A stretch of DNA of 64,000 bases from Clostridiales bacterium (GTDB lineage: Bacteria; Bacillota; Clostridia; Christensenellales; Borkfalkiaceae): the NCBI GenBank assembly GCA_015069425.1, contig SVIP01000006.1, positions 1 through 64,000 of the forward strand, read 5' to 3'. The translations under genes and the position numbers were made by a program. The notes below the pieces were generated by a model. The model ran no database searches, had not been told where the DNA came from, and was given only the letters and a program-made list of their open reading frames with translations. Positions 55,101-63,327 of the stretch are shown here, one piece after another (the stretch's first letter is position 1; each line of letters opens with the position of its first letter).

Positions 55101-55889
55101 ATGAAAACGATAACGGCAACAATTTTAGACGCTGTTTTTACAGCAATTTTGGGGTTCTTTTTAAGTATCGTAATTTTAGGATATTTATTACGCCCGCCTT
55201 TCTCTATAATATTCTCCATAATACTGTCTTTAATTTTCACAGTGCTTTTTGTTAAATATTCACTGTCAAAAAACAATAAAGAAAAACTTAACAGTGCGGA
55301 TAGAAAGGCAAAAGAAATTATGAGCACTCAACTCAAACTCTACACTCTAACTGAACAGAACGACTTTCTAGAAAAGGTTATAAAATCCAGTGGAAACTCG
55401 GTTGAACGAAAAAAGGGTGGATTATTTATTAAAAACAAAGACTTAGCGGTCTTTTGTTTTTACAGTTACGACCAAATTAGAAAAACCGACGTTGTTAAAG
55501 TATTTAATTCCATTAGTAAAACGCAAAAGGCGTTCATTTTGTCAGATACTTTTCCAAGCGAAGTTAAAGAATTTGCCGATAGGTTTGACGGGCGAATAAT
55601 AACTGTCAACGACCAAAAACTATATGCTTACTTAAACGAGAAAAATCTTCTGCCCAAAGCAAAACATCTTTTTAGCGAAAGAAAAAAATATGACTTTTCA
55701 CAATTTAAAAATCTTTTAAAAAAGAAAAAAGCCAAAAACTTTTTAGCGTTTGGCTTAATATTCTTGCTAACAAGTTACTTTGTCCCAATAAAAACCTACT
55801 ACGTGATTTGCGGAACGCTATTTTTAATTTTCTCGCTTGTTCTTCACGTTTACGGACAAACTGAAAGCAAAGAACAAAATAGCGGATAA
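55101..55889 (+). CDS. Membrane protein with central nuclease-fold-like domain
   Basis: The 262-aa protein has two N-terminal membrane helices (about 7-50) and two near the C-terminus (about 213-250). The cytoplasmic middle (85-185) has a pattern of strands and helices (KKGGLFIKNKDLAVFCFYSY, AFILSDTFPSEVKEFADRFD, RIITVNDQKLYAYL) like a restriction-endonuclease/Mrr fold. The expected D-QxK catalytic triad is not evident. Start follows AAAGG. Function unknown. Confidence 0.65.
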   Translation: MKTITATILDAVFTAILGFFLSIVILGYLLRPPFSIIFSIILSLIFTVLFVKYSLSKNNKEKLNSADRKAKEIMSTQLKLYTLTEQNDFLEKVIKSSGNSVERKKGGLFIKNKDLAVFCFYSYDQIRKTDVVKVFNSISKTQKAFILSDTFPSEVKEFADRFDGRIITVNDQKLYAYLNEKNLLPKAKHLFSERKKYDFSQFKNLLKKKKAKNFLAFGLIFLLTSYFVPIKTYYVICGTLFLIFSLVLHVYGQTESKEQNSG

Positions 55890-55906
55890 ATTTCGATTTA
55901 TCCGCT
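55881..55906 (+). terminator. Terminator overlapping the stop of the 55101 gene
   Basis: AGCGGATAAAT pairs perfectly with ATTTATCCGCT around TTCG, followed by ATTTTTG on the plus strand. The stop codon lies inside the 5' arm. Confidence 0.85.
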
Positions 55907-55928
55907 ATTTTTGATTATATTAGTCTTT

Positions 55929-56222
55929 TTAAAATTCAATGTGCTCCACTTTAGGATTGTGGCTCTTTCTATAAAAAACAAGCTTTCTGCCCGTTGCACA
56001 AACGAATTCTGCACCGATTTTTTCGGCAATTTCAAAACCCGCCTCCTTAGGCTCTAAAAATGAATTTTCTAAAACGGTGACCTTTATAAGTTCTCTTTTC
56101 TCTATTGCTAAATCAAGACTTTCAATTAAACTATCGTTTACACCGAATTTGCCCACCTGTGTTACAGGCTCGATATTTGATGCGATTGAACGCAATTTAC
56201 TTCTTTGTTTTGACGTCAACAT
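55929..56222 (-). CDS. yhbY: CRS1-YhbY-domain RNA-binding protein
   Basis: YhbY associates with pre-50S particles. The 97-aa protein starts MLTSKQRSKLRSIASNIEPV and has VGKFGVNDSLIESLDLAIEK and GRKLVFYRKSHNPKVEHIEF. It follows obgE, a common pair in ribosome assembly. Confidence 0.92.
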   Translation of the reverse strand: MLTSKQRSKLRSIASNIEPVTQVGKFGVNDSLIESLDLAIEKRELIKVTVLENSFLEPKEAGFEIAEKIGAEFVCATGRKLVFYRKSHNPKVEHIEF

Positions 56223-56231
56223 ACTTTTCTC

Positions 56232-57494
56232 CTAATCTACAAATTCAAACTCTTCGCCACCGATAATTATGGTTGATTTATCGGTTGCGCCCATATTTTT
56301 AAGTTCTTTAATAATTCCTCTATCTCTTAACACCTTATGCATATATGCAAGCGAGTTCATGTCGTCCATAACTACGTTTCTCTTTAACACTTCTATTAAT
56401 GAGCCAACGATAACGAAAGTTTCGCCCTCTTTCATAATCTCGTAAGAAAGTCTATCGGGTTTAACGTAATTAAATTCTTCAAACTCAAGCGGTTTTACGG
56501 GCGGTAACTTTGATAGCGTATCATAAACGACCTTTTTAAGTTGGTCAAGCCCTACACCTGTTATAGCCGAAATTTCAATTATTTTATGTTTTTTACCAAT
56601 TTTTTCCTTTAATGCTTTAAGGTTTTCTTCCGCACCGAACATATCCGTCTTATTTGCAACGATAATCTGCTTTAACTTAGCAAGTTCCTTGCTGTAATTT
56701 TTAAGTTCAGCGTTAATCTTTAGATAATCTTCAAAAGGATCTCTTCCCTCAACCCCAGAAACGTCGATAACGTGAACGAGCATTCTCGTTCTCTCAATAT
56801 GTCTTAAAAATTCAATACCTAAGCCTGCGCCTTCGCTTGCCCCCTCGATTAAGCCAGGGATATCGGCAACCACAAACTGATTGTCATAATAATCCGCAAC
56901 GCCAAGGTTTGGAGAAAGCGTGGTAAAGTGATAGTTTGCTATCTTTGGACGGGCTCTTGTAATTTTGCTAAGAATTGTTGATTTCCCTACGTTCGGAAAA
57001 CCGACAAGTCCAACGTCCGCAATGGTTTTAAGTTCAAGAAGCACTTGTTTCGTTTCGGTCTTTTCGCCCGTTTGTGAAAAATGTGGAGTGTGTCTCCTTG
57101 CATTGGTAAACTTAGCATTACCCTTTCCACCGTCTCCACCAGTTAAAACCACCTTTTTCTGTCCGTCAAAAAACATATCTGCGATAATGTTTCCCGTTTC
57201 TTTATCACGAATTACCGTGCCTAGCGGAACCTTAAGCACCAAATCTTTACCCGACCTACCAAAGCAGTCTTTAGAACCGCCCTGTTCACCGTTTTCAGCA
57301 ACGTATTTGGTCTTATAGTAATAATCCGAGAGATTGCTTAAGTGCTTGTCCGCAACGAAAATTATATCTCCGCCTTTTCCGCCATCACCGCCGTCTGGGC
57401 CACCGCTCACCTTTCCTTTGTAATGTATAAAGGAGATGATACCGTTTCCACCGTCTCCTGCTTTTATAGTTATTAAAGCTCTATCAATAAACAT
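56232..57494 (-). CDS. obgE: Obg-family GTPase ObgE/CgtA
   Basis: This GTPase acts in 50S assembly and, in spore formers, sporulation onset. The 420-aa protein has the glycine-rich Obg fold (GGDGGKGGDIIFVADK), a G domain with GFPNVGKSTILSKI, DIPGLIEG and NKTD, and a C-terminal OCT domain (about 345-420). Length fits Bacillota Obg. It is 3 bases from nth. Confidence 0.96.
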   Translation of the reverse strand: MFIDRALITIKAGDGGNGIISFIHYKGKVSGGPDGGDGGKGGDIIFVADKHLSNLSDYYYKTKYVAENGEQGGSKDCFGRSGKDLVLKVPLGTVIRDKETGNIIADMFFDGQKKVVLTGGDGGKGNAKFTNARRHTPHFSQTGEKTETKQVLLELKTIADVGLVGFPNVGKSTILSKITRARPKIANYHFTTLSPNLGVADYYDNQFVVADIPGLIEGASEGAGLGIEFLRHIERTRMLVHVIDVSGVEGRDPFEDYLKINAELKNYSKELAKLKQIIVANKTDMFGAEENLKALKEKIGKKHKIIEISAITGVGLDQLKKVVYDTLSKLPPVKPLEFEEFNYVKPDRLSYEIMKEGETFVIVGSLIEVLKRNVVMDDMNSLAYMHKVLRDRGIIKELKNMGATDKSTIIIGGEEFEFVD

Positions 57495-57497
57495 AAT

Positions 57498-58130
57498 TCA
57501 CCTTTTAATTTTTTTACCGCATAATTCTTTAATAGGGCAATTTATACAATCTGGATTTTTTGCCTTGCAAAAACTTCTGCCTAAGTATATCAAATAATGA
57601 TGTGCCCTCGACCAATCTTTTTCGTCCAAAATTTCCATCAACTGCTTTTCCGTTTGAAGTACGTTTTGTGCTTTAGATAAGCCAATACGATTACTTACTC
57701 TAAAAACGTGCGTATCTACTGCAATAGCGTTTCCCTTAAAAGCAACGCTGTAAACCACGTTAGCAGTCTTTCTTCCAACCCCCGCAAGCGTACGCAAATC
57801 TTCTAAAGACGATGGGACTTGTCCATTAAACTTATACAAAATATCTTTGCTTGCACTTAAAATATGTTCCGCTTTACTTTTATATAACCCACAAGAATAT
57901 ATGTATTTTTCTAATTCTGCTTGCGAAAGAGAAAGCATTTTTTCGGGCGTATTATAATTTTTGAAAAGTATTTCGGTAATTTTATTTACACGCTCGTCCG
58001 TGCACTGTGCAGAAAGAATCACCGCGACGAGTAATTCGTACGGCGTGCTAAAATTAAGTGCAGGTTTATCCAAAAATACCCCTGATAATCTTTCAATTAC
58101 AGTTTTTGCCGTTTTTTTATCCATAATCAT
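57498..58130 (-). CDS. nth: Endonuclease III
   Basis: This is a DNA glycosylase/AP lyase for oxidised pyrimidines. The 210-aa protein has the helix-hairpin-helix LRTLAGVGRKTANVV with the catalytic Lys, AVDTHVFRVSNRIG with the catalytic Asp, and a C-terminal [4Fe-4S] cluster in CKAKNPDCINCPIKELC. Two nearby start Met codons are possible (58130 or 58124). Confidence 0.95.
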   Translation of the reverse strand: MIMDKKTAKTVIERLSGVFLDKPALNFSTPYELLVAVILSAQCTDERVNKITEILFKNYNTPEKMLSLSQAELEKYIYSCGLYKSKAEHILSASKDILYKFNGQVPSSLEDLRTLAGVGRKTANVVYSVAFKGNAIAVDTHVFRVSNRIGLSKAQNVLQTEKQLMEILDEKDWSRAHHYLIYLGRSFCKAKNPDCINCPIKELCGKKIKR

Positions 58131-58183
58131 ATAGATTTTACCACATTACACGGTGATTTTACAAGCGTTTTTTCTCAAAGTTT

Positions 58184-58441
58184 TTAAATGGTTTTTATCG
58201 TGCGTTTACCGCCCACAAAACTTGAGAGAAAAAATCCTGCAAACGAACTTAAATTAAGATGAAAAACAGCACGCTTAACCAAATAAAAATCCGTCTTTTT
58301 CGTCTTAACTGAAAGCCCACAGCCTACCCCCGCCTCTTTGGGGGTGTTTATTATTTCACTGCTTACACCAACGGATTTAAGAAAATTATAAAATTTTACC
58401 GTATGCTCGCGTGAACGAAATGCTACTATTAAGTATTCCAT
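58184..58441 (-). CDS. DUF3343, putative Se/S carrier-like protein
   Basis: The 85-aa protein starts MEYLIVAFRSREHTVKFYNF and has EAGVGCGLSVK with the conserved glycine-cysteine, and a C-terminal hydrophobic stretch. DUF3343 proteins are annotated as putative sulfur/selenium carriers and tend to be near class V aminotransferase (desulfurase-like) genes. One lies divergently 95 bases away here. Confidence 0.75.
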   Translation of the reverse strand: MEYLIVAFRSREHTVKFYNFLKSVGVSSEIINTPKEAGVGCGLSVKTKKTDFYLVKRAVFHLNLSSFAGFFLSSFVGGKRTIKTI

Positions 58442-58536
58442 AAAATCTTCTCCTTTGCATAAAAGAAAAATTTTTTCTATACAATATAATATTACCTAAT
58501 TTAAAGTTTTGTTACGCTAAATAAAAGGAGAAAAAT

Positions 58537-59661
58537 ATGATATATTTTGACAATGCGGCAACGGGCGGATTTAAACCAAATTCAGTAACAGAATCCGCAC
58601 AAACAGTAATGCGATATTTATGTGCAAATCCTGGCAGAAGTGGTCACCGATTATCAGTTGCAGGTGCAGATTTAGTTATGCGGTGCAGAGAATCGCTAGG
58701 ACAACTATTTGTTGCCTCACCCGATAAGGTCATTTTTACTAAAAATTGCACGGAGGCACTAAACGTCGCCGTTTTTGGGAGTCTTAAAGTCGGTGGTCAC
58801 GTAATAACTACAACTTTTGAACACAACTCAGTACTCCGTCCACTTTTTGCACTAAAAAACAAAGGACTAATTGAGTTAGACATTGTTTCTCCGTTTGAAA
58901 ATCTTTCAATCTTCGACGCAATTAAAGAAAAAATAAACCCTAACACTTACTTAATCGTAATGACCGCCGTTTCTAACGTAACAGGTTTAACTTTACCTAT
59001 AGATAAGGTTTCGGCACTTTGCAAAAAGCAAGGCATTAAATTGCTAATTGACGGTGCTCAAGGCGGAGGGCATATCCCCCTTTCCGTTAACGGAAGCGGT
59101 ATTTCTATGCTTGCACTTGCAGGGCATAAAGGTCTTTACGGAATCATGGGTAGCGGTGTGCTTATACTTGACGATGACACCGACCTATCCCCCCTAATCT
59201 ACGGGGGAACGGGGACGGAATCGTTTAATCTAAATCAACCCTCAACCTATCCCGAACGCTTAGAAGCAGGCACTCTCAATTTACCTGCTATTTCAGCATT
59301 AAACGAAGGCGTTAAATTCGTGTCCGAAAACATGAAAAATTTTAGCGACAATCTCTTTATACAGACAAGACAAATAATAAGCGGAATTTCGCAAATTAAA
59401 AACGCCAACTGCTATTCAAAACCAAACAGTTCGGGAATAGTTGCCTTTTCATTAGATAATTTACCCAGCACCGAAGTCGCTGATATTCTAAATAGTGACT
59501 ACGACGTAGCCGTGCGTGGCGGTTTGCACTGCGCACCGCTAACGCACGCACACTTAAAAACCAACGTAAACGGACTCGTTAGAGTAAGTCTTGCCGTGCA
59601 GAATAGTTCTAGAGAAATTACTTATTTTTTAAGTGCCATAAAAGAAATTGCAGGGCGTTAA
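58537..59661 (+). CDS. Class V aminotransferase, cysteine desulfurase-like
   Basis: The 374-aa PLP enzyme has YFDNAATGGFKP, FTKNCTEALNVA, TTTFEHNSVLRP, DGAQGGGHIP, the PLP lysine in LAGHKGLYGIMGSG (about residue 200) and the catalytic cysteine in VRGGLHCAP. It belongs to the Csd/SufS-like group of selenocysteine lyase/cysteine desulfurases, distinct from the IscS at 30 kb. No sufU or sufBCD is nearby. With DUF3343 divergent to it, a sulfur- or selenium-transfer role is inferred. Start follows AAAGGAG. Confidence 0.85.
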   Translation: MIYFDNAATGGFKPNSVTESAQTVMRYLCANPGRSGHRLSVAGADLVMRCRESLGQLFVASPDKVIFTKNCTEALNVAVFGSLKVGGHVITTTFEHNSVLRPLFALKNKGLIELDIVSPFENLSIFDAIKEKINPNTYLIVMTAVSNVTGLTLPIDKVSALCKKQGIKLLIDGAQGGGHIPLSVNGSGISMLALAGHKGLYGIMGSGVLILDDDTDLSPLIYGGTGTESFNLNQPSTYPERLEAGTLNLPAISALNEGVKFVSENMKNFSDNLFIQTRQIISGISQIKNANCYSKPNSSGIVAFSLDNLPSTEVADILNSDYDVAVRGGLHCAPLTHAHLKTNVNGLVRVSLAVQNSSREITYFLSAIKEIAGR

Positions 59662-59951
59662 ATTTTCTTTAGTTCATTTACAATCTTGTGTAAAATCTTG
59701 CGTTTTTTATCATCAAGTAAAGGCGCAAGCATTGATGCAAAATTGTCGATATCGTTATTTGAGAGCGTGCCTTGCATTTTACCTTTCTTTGCCTCTTCGT
59801 AAATAGCGGAAATAAGTTCGTTTTGACTTTTTCCATCAAAGCGACTGGCTAGTGAGTTGACCAAATTAAATAAATTGCTATCGACCTTTCCTGCATCACC
59901 GTTTTTTTGCGTGTACTCGTTATGTTTTGCGTATTCGTTAAAATCTTGCAT
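59658..59951 (-). CDS. Small helical protein, family unknown (97 aa)
   Basis: It starts MQDFNEYAKHNEYTQKNGDA and is rich in Asn, Lys and Leu. Residues 25-97 are predicted helical (SLASRFDGKSQNELISAIYE, DNFASMLAPLLDDKKRKILH). Its stop overlaps the desulfurase gene by 4 bases on the opposite strand. It is divergent to another small helical protein with similar size. No Shine-Dalgarno beyond AGGGGT is seen. Confidence 0.65.
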   Translation of the reverse strand: MQDFNEYAKHNEYTQKNGDAGKVDSNLFNLVNSLASRFDGKSQNELISAIYEEAKKGKMQGTLSNNDIDNFASMLAPLLDDKKRKILHKIVNELKKI

Positions 59952-60021
59952 AGTTCACCCCTAAAGATTTTTTCAATTTCATTTTATGAATTTCATATAC
60001 TATTATGTTAGCGGAGTGATT

Positions 60022-60303
60022 ATGGAAATATTACAAAATTTATTGTCTTTTTTCTTAAACCAATTTAACGACGGAAAATTCAAACCAATTTTTGAACTAT
60101 TAAAGAACAATTCTTTTGACATTAAAAAAGCATTAGGCAATCTTAATCTTGACGCTATTGCCCCGATAATTCAAGAATTGATGAAAAATAATAATTCCCG
60201 CCCAACACAAACCGTCGGGCGGGATTATGGACTTAACCCTATCGCAAAAATTGCAGATAAGGATATAGTTTATACTTTAAATCAATATTTTTACTCACCT
60301 TAA
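60022..60303 (+). CDS. Small helical protein, family unknown (93 aa)
   Basis: The ATG at 60022 (behind GGAG) is preferred to one at 59986 without a ribosome site. It begins MEILQNLLSFFLNQFNDGKF, contains KKALGNLNLDAIAPIIQELM and ends LNQYFYSP. The amphipathic helices resemble those of the divergent 97-aa neighbour. Its 3' end overlaps the ctpA stop by 9 bases. Function unknown. Confidence 0.65.
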   Translation: MEILQNLLSFFLNQFNDGKFKPIFELLKNNSFDIKKALGNLNLDAIAPIIQELMKNNNSRPTQTVGRDYGLNPIAKIADKDIVYTLNQYFYSP

Positions 60304-61590
60304 TTTATCTAGTGCCACGCTAATTACTTCTGTTTTTTTAGCGGGAGTGCCGTCAAGAACGCCCACGCTATGAATGCTTGTTTTCTTGTCTGGCCAGTAA
60401 ATCTTTGCGGTTGTAAGTTTTAGCGCACCGCCTGATACAAGTTTATAAGTGGTTTGCATAATCCCCTTTCCGTACGTTTTCGCCACCCCTTTATCGTTTT
60501 CTTCTAAAACGATATCGGTTATATCTTTTAGCACTTCTTTGTAATGGACAAGCGCACCTATTAAACACTCTGACGCAGACGCCGTATTCTCGTTAGCAAG
60601 TACTACCATTTTTTCCAAATTAGTAAAACAGTTGTTTTTAGGGGTTGTAAATGTTTCCGTCCCCGTCTTTCCCATAGCGTAAGCAAAGACGCTTTTCCTT
60701 TTTCCACCGTTGTCTATAAAGTAAGAACCTATTTCGCTCGCAGTGTCCATAAATCCACCGCCATTATTTCTTAAGTCTAGTATAAGTTTACTTCTACCAC
60801 GGCTTTTCATATAGGTAAGAGCATCTTTCATCTGCTCGGAAGCGTCGCCCTCAAATGCGTCTAACCTAATCAACGCAACGTCACTATCTATGATTTCACA
60901 CTCGGTGTTTTCTGTTTCCGTTCCAATCGGTTTATTAACGCCATGCCCCTTAAACGAATACTTAATGTCACTATCATAATAAGTTACGTATGAAGCAATA
61001 TAAGGACGGGTTGCAACCACTAACTGCATTTCTTGCCCGTTTCTCACTATATCTAAGGTTATATCTTTTCCAATAGGGCAGTCAATTAAAAACAAAATAA
61101 TTTCTGTTGCGGTATTAAAATAAACTTTTTCGGTATTTTCAACGCTTTGACCACTGACAATAATATCCCCAGCAAGCATACCTGCGTGGTCTGCAGGTGA
61201 ATTACCGATTACAACGTCAACTTGCGTGTCGGAATAATAAAATTCCACACCTATCCCCCAGTAATTTCCAGTACCTTGACTAACTTTCCCCTCGTATTCT
61301 TCTTTTGTATAGTAAGCAGAATAATCGTCTAAAAAGGCGTTGACTAGCGCATCGCCAATTTCTTCGCCCGTGATTTCACGCTCTTCGCCCGTTACCGGGT
61401 CGTAAATAAAGCCTACTTTATCCATTAGCGAAACGATATCACTCGCAACGCCAACGTTTTTACCACGAATTATATAGTTGGAAAAATAACCGCCCGTAAA
61501 GGCAAGCGCAAGGGATACAACGGCTATTATCCACGTCAAAACCTTATTTAAGGTGGAATTTTTGTTTTGTGTTTCTTTTTCTTTATTCAT
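60295..61590 (-). CDS. ctpA: C-terminal processing protease, CtpA/S41 family
   Basis: This is a secreted or membrane-anchored serine protease. The 431-aa protein has an N-terminal membrane anchor (about residues 15-37), a PDZ domain (about 100-190; YWGIGVEFYYSD, DHAGMLAGDIIVS) and the catalytic core LILDLRNNGGGF, NENTASASECLIGAL (Ser) and YGKGIMQTTYKL (Lys). Related CtpB acts in sigma-K signalling in Bacillus by cutting SpoIVFA, an interesting match with spoIVFAB at 38-40 kb, but not proven here. Confidence 0.9.
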   Translation of the reverse strand: MNKEKETQNKNSTLNKVLTWIIAVVSLALAFTGGYFSNYIIRGKNVGVASDIVSLMDKVGFIYDPVTGEEREITGEEIGDALVNAFLDDYSAYYTKEEYEGKVSQGTGNYWGIGVEFYYSDTQVDVVIGNSPADHAGMLAGDIIVSGQSVENTEKVYFNTATEIILFLIDCPIGKDITLDIVRNGQEMQLVVATRPYIASYVTYYDSDIKYSFKGHGVNKPIGTETENTECEIIDSDVALIRLDAFEGDASEQMKDALTYMKSRGRSKLILDLRNNGGGFMDTASEIGSYFIDNGGKRKSVFAYAMGKTGTETFTTPKNNCFTNLEKMVVLANENTASASECLIGALVHYKEVLKDITDIVLEENDKGVAKTYGKGIMQTTYKLVSGGALKLTTAKIYWPDKKTSIHSVGVLDGTPAKKTEVISVALDKLR

Positions 61591-61591
61591 T

Positions 61592-62632
61592 TTATTTTAC
61601 CAATTTTGTTAAAATTGTGATAAGACGAAAGGTAACTGCATCTGAAAATTTACGGATATTCAACCCGCTCTCCTTTTCTATCTTATCAAGCCTATATGTA
61701 AGGGTATTTCTATGTAAATATAGATTTCTAGAAGTTTCGCTAATATTTAAACTATTCTCTAAAAACTCTTCAGCGGTATTAGTCATTTCTTGGTCGGAAA
61801 AAATTCCGCTTGCGCCCGACTCTAAAAGAGTTTCTAAATATTCGTTAAGTTTATATTTGGGTAAATCTTCTAACATTTTAACTAGAACGTACTCTTTGTA
61901 AGTATGAATTTCCCCTTTTGAGTTTACTGCTAAACACATTCTAGCAGTTGTAAGCGCTTGCGAAAAAGATGCACTTAAATTTGAAACACTTTTAACCGTT
62001 CCGCCAATAGCAATTTGTATAGACGCCCCAGTCTCTTCATAAACAGACTGCTTAATAAACTCCGCATATTCGGTTGAAGACTGATACTCTTCGTTATCGT
62101 CACCAAAAAATTTAACAAAAGCCAACTGGTCGTCACCAATATCTAAAACGAAGTCTAACCCCTCTGCTCCGTACGATTCAAGCACGCTTTTAACGTCTTC
62201 TTTTCGCTCTCCCGTTATACTAATCACCATAACGAAAGCAGGGTGGTCTTTCATCTTAAACTTTCTCATATATCTAGAGATTTGAGTATGACTTGCCTCG
62301 CCCGATAAAATTGCTTTACAAAATTCTGCCCTAGTTAACCCTGTTTCTTTAAAAAAGGAATTTTCAGCAAGTTCGCCGATTAAAAAAGCGTAATTGGTTT
62401 GAACGTCACCCACGCCGTCAATTGCACCGATTAAAGATTTGCTTTTATACTTTATTAAAAATAAAGTTTTGTCGATTTTAGTATCCCCTTTAATTCCCGA
62501 AAAATCAGTACCGACACTCCCATCCTTATCCATATTCCCCGCAAGAAACTTGCCGTCGGAATCATAAATAGACAAATCTATCCCCGTCTTTTCACTAATA
62601 AAATTAATAAATGCTTTGATTTCTGAATCCAT
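61592..62632 (-). CDS. cdaR: CdaR/PucR-family transcription regulator
   Basis: The 346-aa protein has an N-terminal sugar-diacid-recognition domain (FISEKTGIDLSIYDSDGKFL), a central GGDEF-like region (about 150-245), and a C-terminal PucR helix-turn-helix (LNISETSRNLYLHRNTLTYR, then LDKIEKESG). CdaR proteins activate glycerate or aldarate use, but no such genes are nearby, so the true ligand is open. Start follows GGTGG with its own promoter. One base separates its stop from the ctpA start region. Confidence 0.85.
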   Translation of the reverse strand: MDSEIKAFINFISEKTGIDLSIYDSDGKFLAGNMDKDGSVGTDFSGIKGDTKIDKTLFLIKYKSKSLIGAIDGVGDVQTNYAFLIGELAENSFFKETGLTRAEFCKAILSGEASHTQISRYMRKFKMKDHPAFVMVISITGERKEDVKSVLESYGAEGLDFVLDIGDDQLAFVKFFGDDNEEYQSSTEYAEFIKQSVYEETGASIQIAIGGTVKSVSNLSASFSQALTTARMCLAVNSKGEIHTYKEYVLVKMLEDLPKYKLNEYLETLLESGASGIFSDQEMTNTAEEFLENSLNISETSRNLYLHRNTLTYRLDKIEKESGLNIRKFSDAVTFRLITILTKLVK

Positions 62633-62660
62633 AATCCACCATCAATTTAGTAATATAGCA

Positions 62661-62689
62661 ATTATAACCTTTTTTTAAATAAAATACAA
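62661..62689 (-). promoter_or_regulatory. Promoter of cdaR
   Basis: TTGTAT, 17 bases and TATAAT on the minus strand lie about 30 bases before the ATG. Confidence 0.65.
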
Positions 62690-62753
62690 TGAAAAAATTA
62701 AACTTTTAAAAAATTTTTTGTGCAAGTTGAACAAAAACTAAAATTTTAAAACT

Positions 62754-62781
62754 AAAAACGGCTTAATCTTAAGCCGTTTTT
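62754..62781 (-). terminator. Terminator of the 62805 lipoprotein gene
   Basis: AAAAACGGCTTA pairs with TAAGCCGTTTTT around ATCT, with TTTTTAGTTTT downstream on minus. Confidence 0.8.
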
Positions 62782-62804
62782 GTAACTTTTTATTAAACTA
62801 TGTT

Positions 62805-63260
62805 TTATGCGTTTTTAATTGCGTTCATGACCGTTTCTGCTGCAAGAGGATTGGTAGAGATAACCAAACAATTACCTTTTGCAAGTCCTTTTTCAACTAA
62901 AGAATCGTAAAACTCTTTAGCAGAACCGTCGTCTTTAACGTCTTGGACTAAACCTTGCATTGTGTCACTATCTTTGTAGTACTCAATCATATCGTCCGTT
63001 GCCTTAAACTCAAGAACGATAACAACGTTAAGTTTAAGCGCTTCTGTTAACTTAATGCTATCTTTATTTGAAAGAGCGTGTATGGTAACAGCAACGTCAC
63101 TTTCTTCTTTCATGTTTTCAGCTGTCGTATCGCTTTCAATAACTGCATATCCAATGTCAACTAAGGCTTTTTCTACCTTTTTGTATGATGAACACGCCAC
63201 CATTGTCAAAGACAATACCAATGTTAGTACTAAAACCAAAATTTTTGCCACTTTTTTCAT
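62805..63260 (-). CDS. Lipoprotein of unknown function (151 aa)
   Basis: A lipoprotein signal (MKKVAKILVLVLTLVLSLTM, lipobox MVAC) precedes a mature region of about 128 residues with alternating strands and helices (VDIGYAVIESDTTAENMKEE, NVVIVLEFKATDDMIEYYKD). No family is recognised. It is monocistronic, with a TTGACA-18-TATAAT promoter and terminator. Confidence 0.8.
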   Translation of the reverse strand: MKKVAKILVLVLTLVLSLTMVACSSYKKVEKALVDIGYAVIESDTTAENMKEESDVAVTIHALSNKDSIKLTEALKLNVVIVLEFKATDDMIEYYKDSDTMQGLVQDVKDDGSAKEFYDSLVEKGLAKGNCLVISTNPLAAETVMNAIKNA

Positions 63261-63293
63261 AAATCTTCTCCTTTAATGTTTTTGGTTAAGTTT

Positions 63294-63323
63294 ATTATAT
63301 CACAACTTTTTTAATTTTGTCAA
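63294..63323 (-). promoter_or_regulatory. Promoter of the 62805 lipoprotein
   Basis: Perfect TTGACA and TATAAT with an 18-base spacer on the minus strand. Confidence 0.75.
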
Positions 63324-63327
63324 ATTT

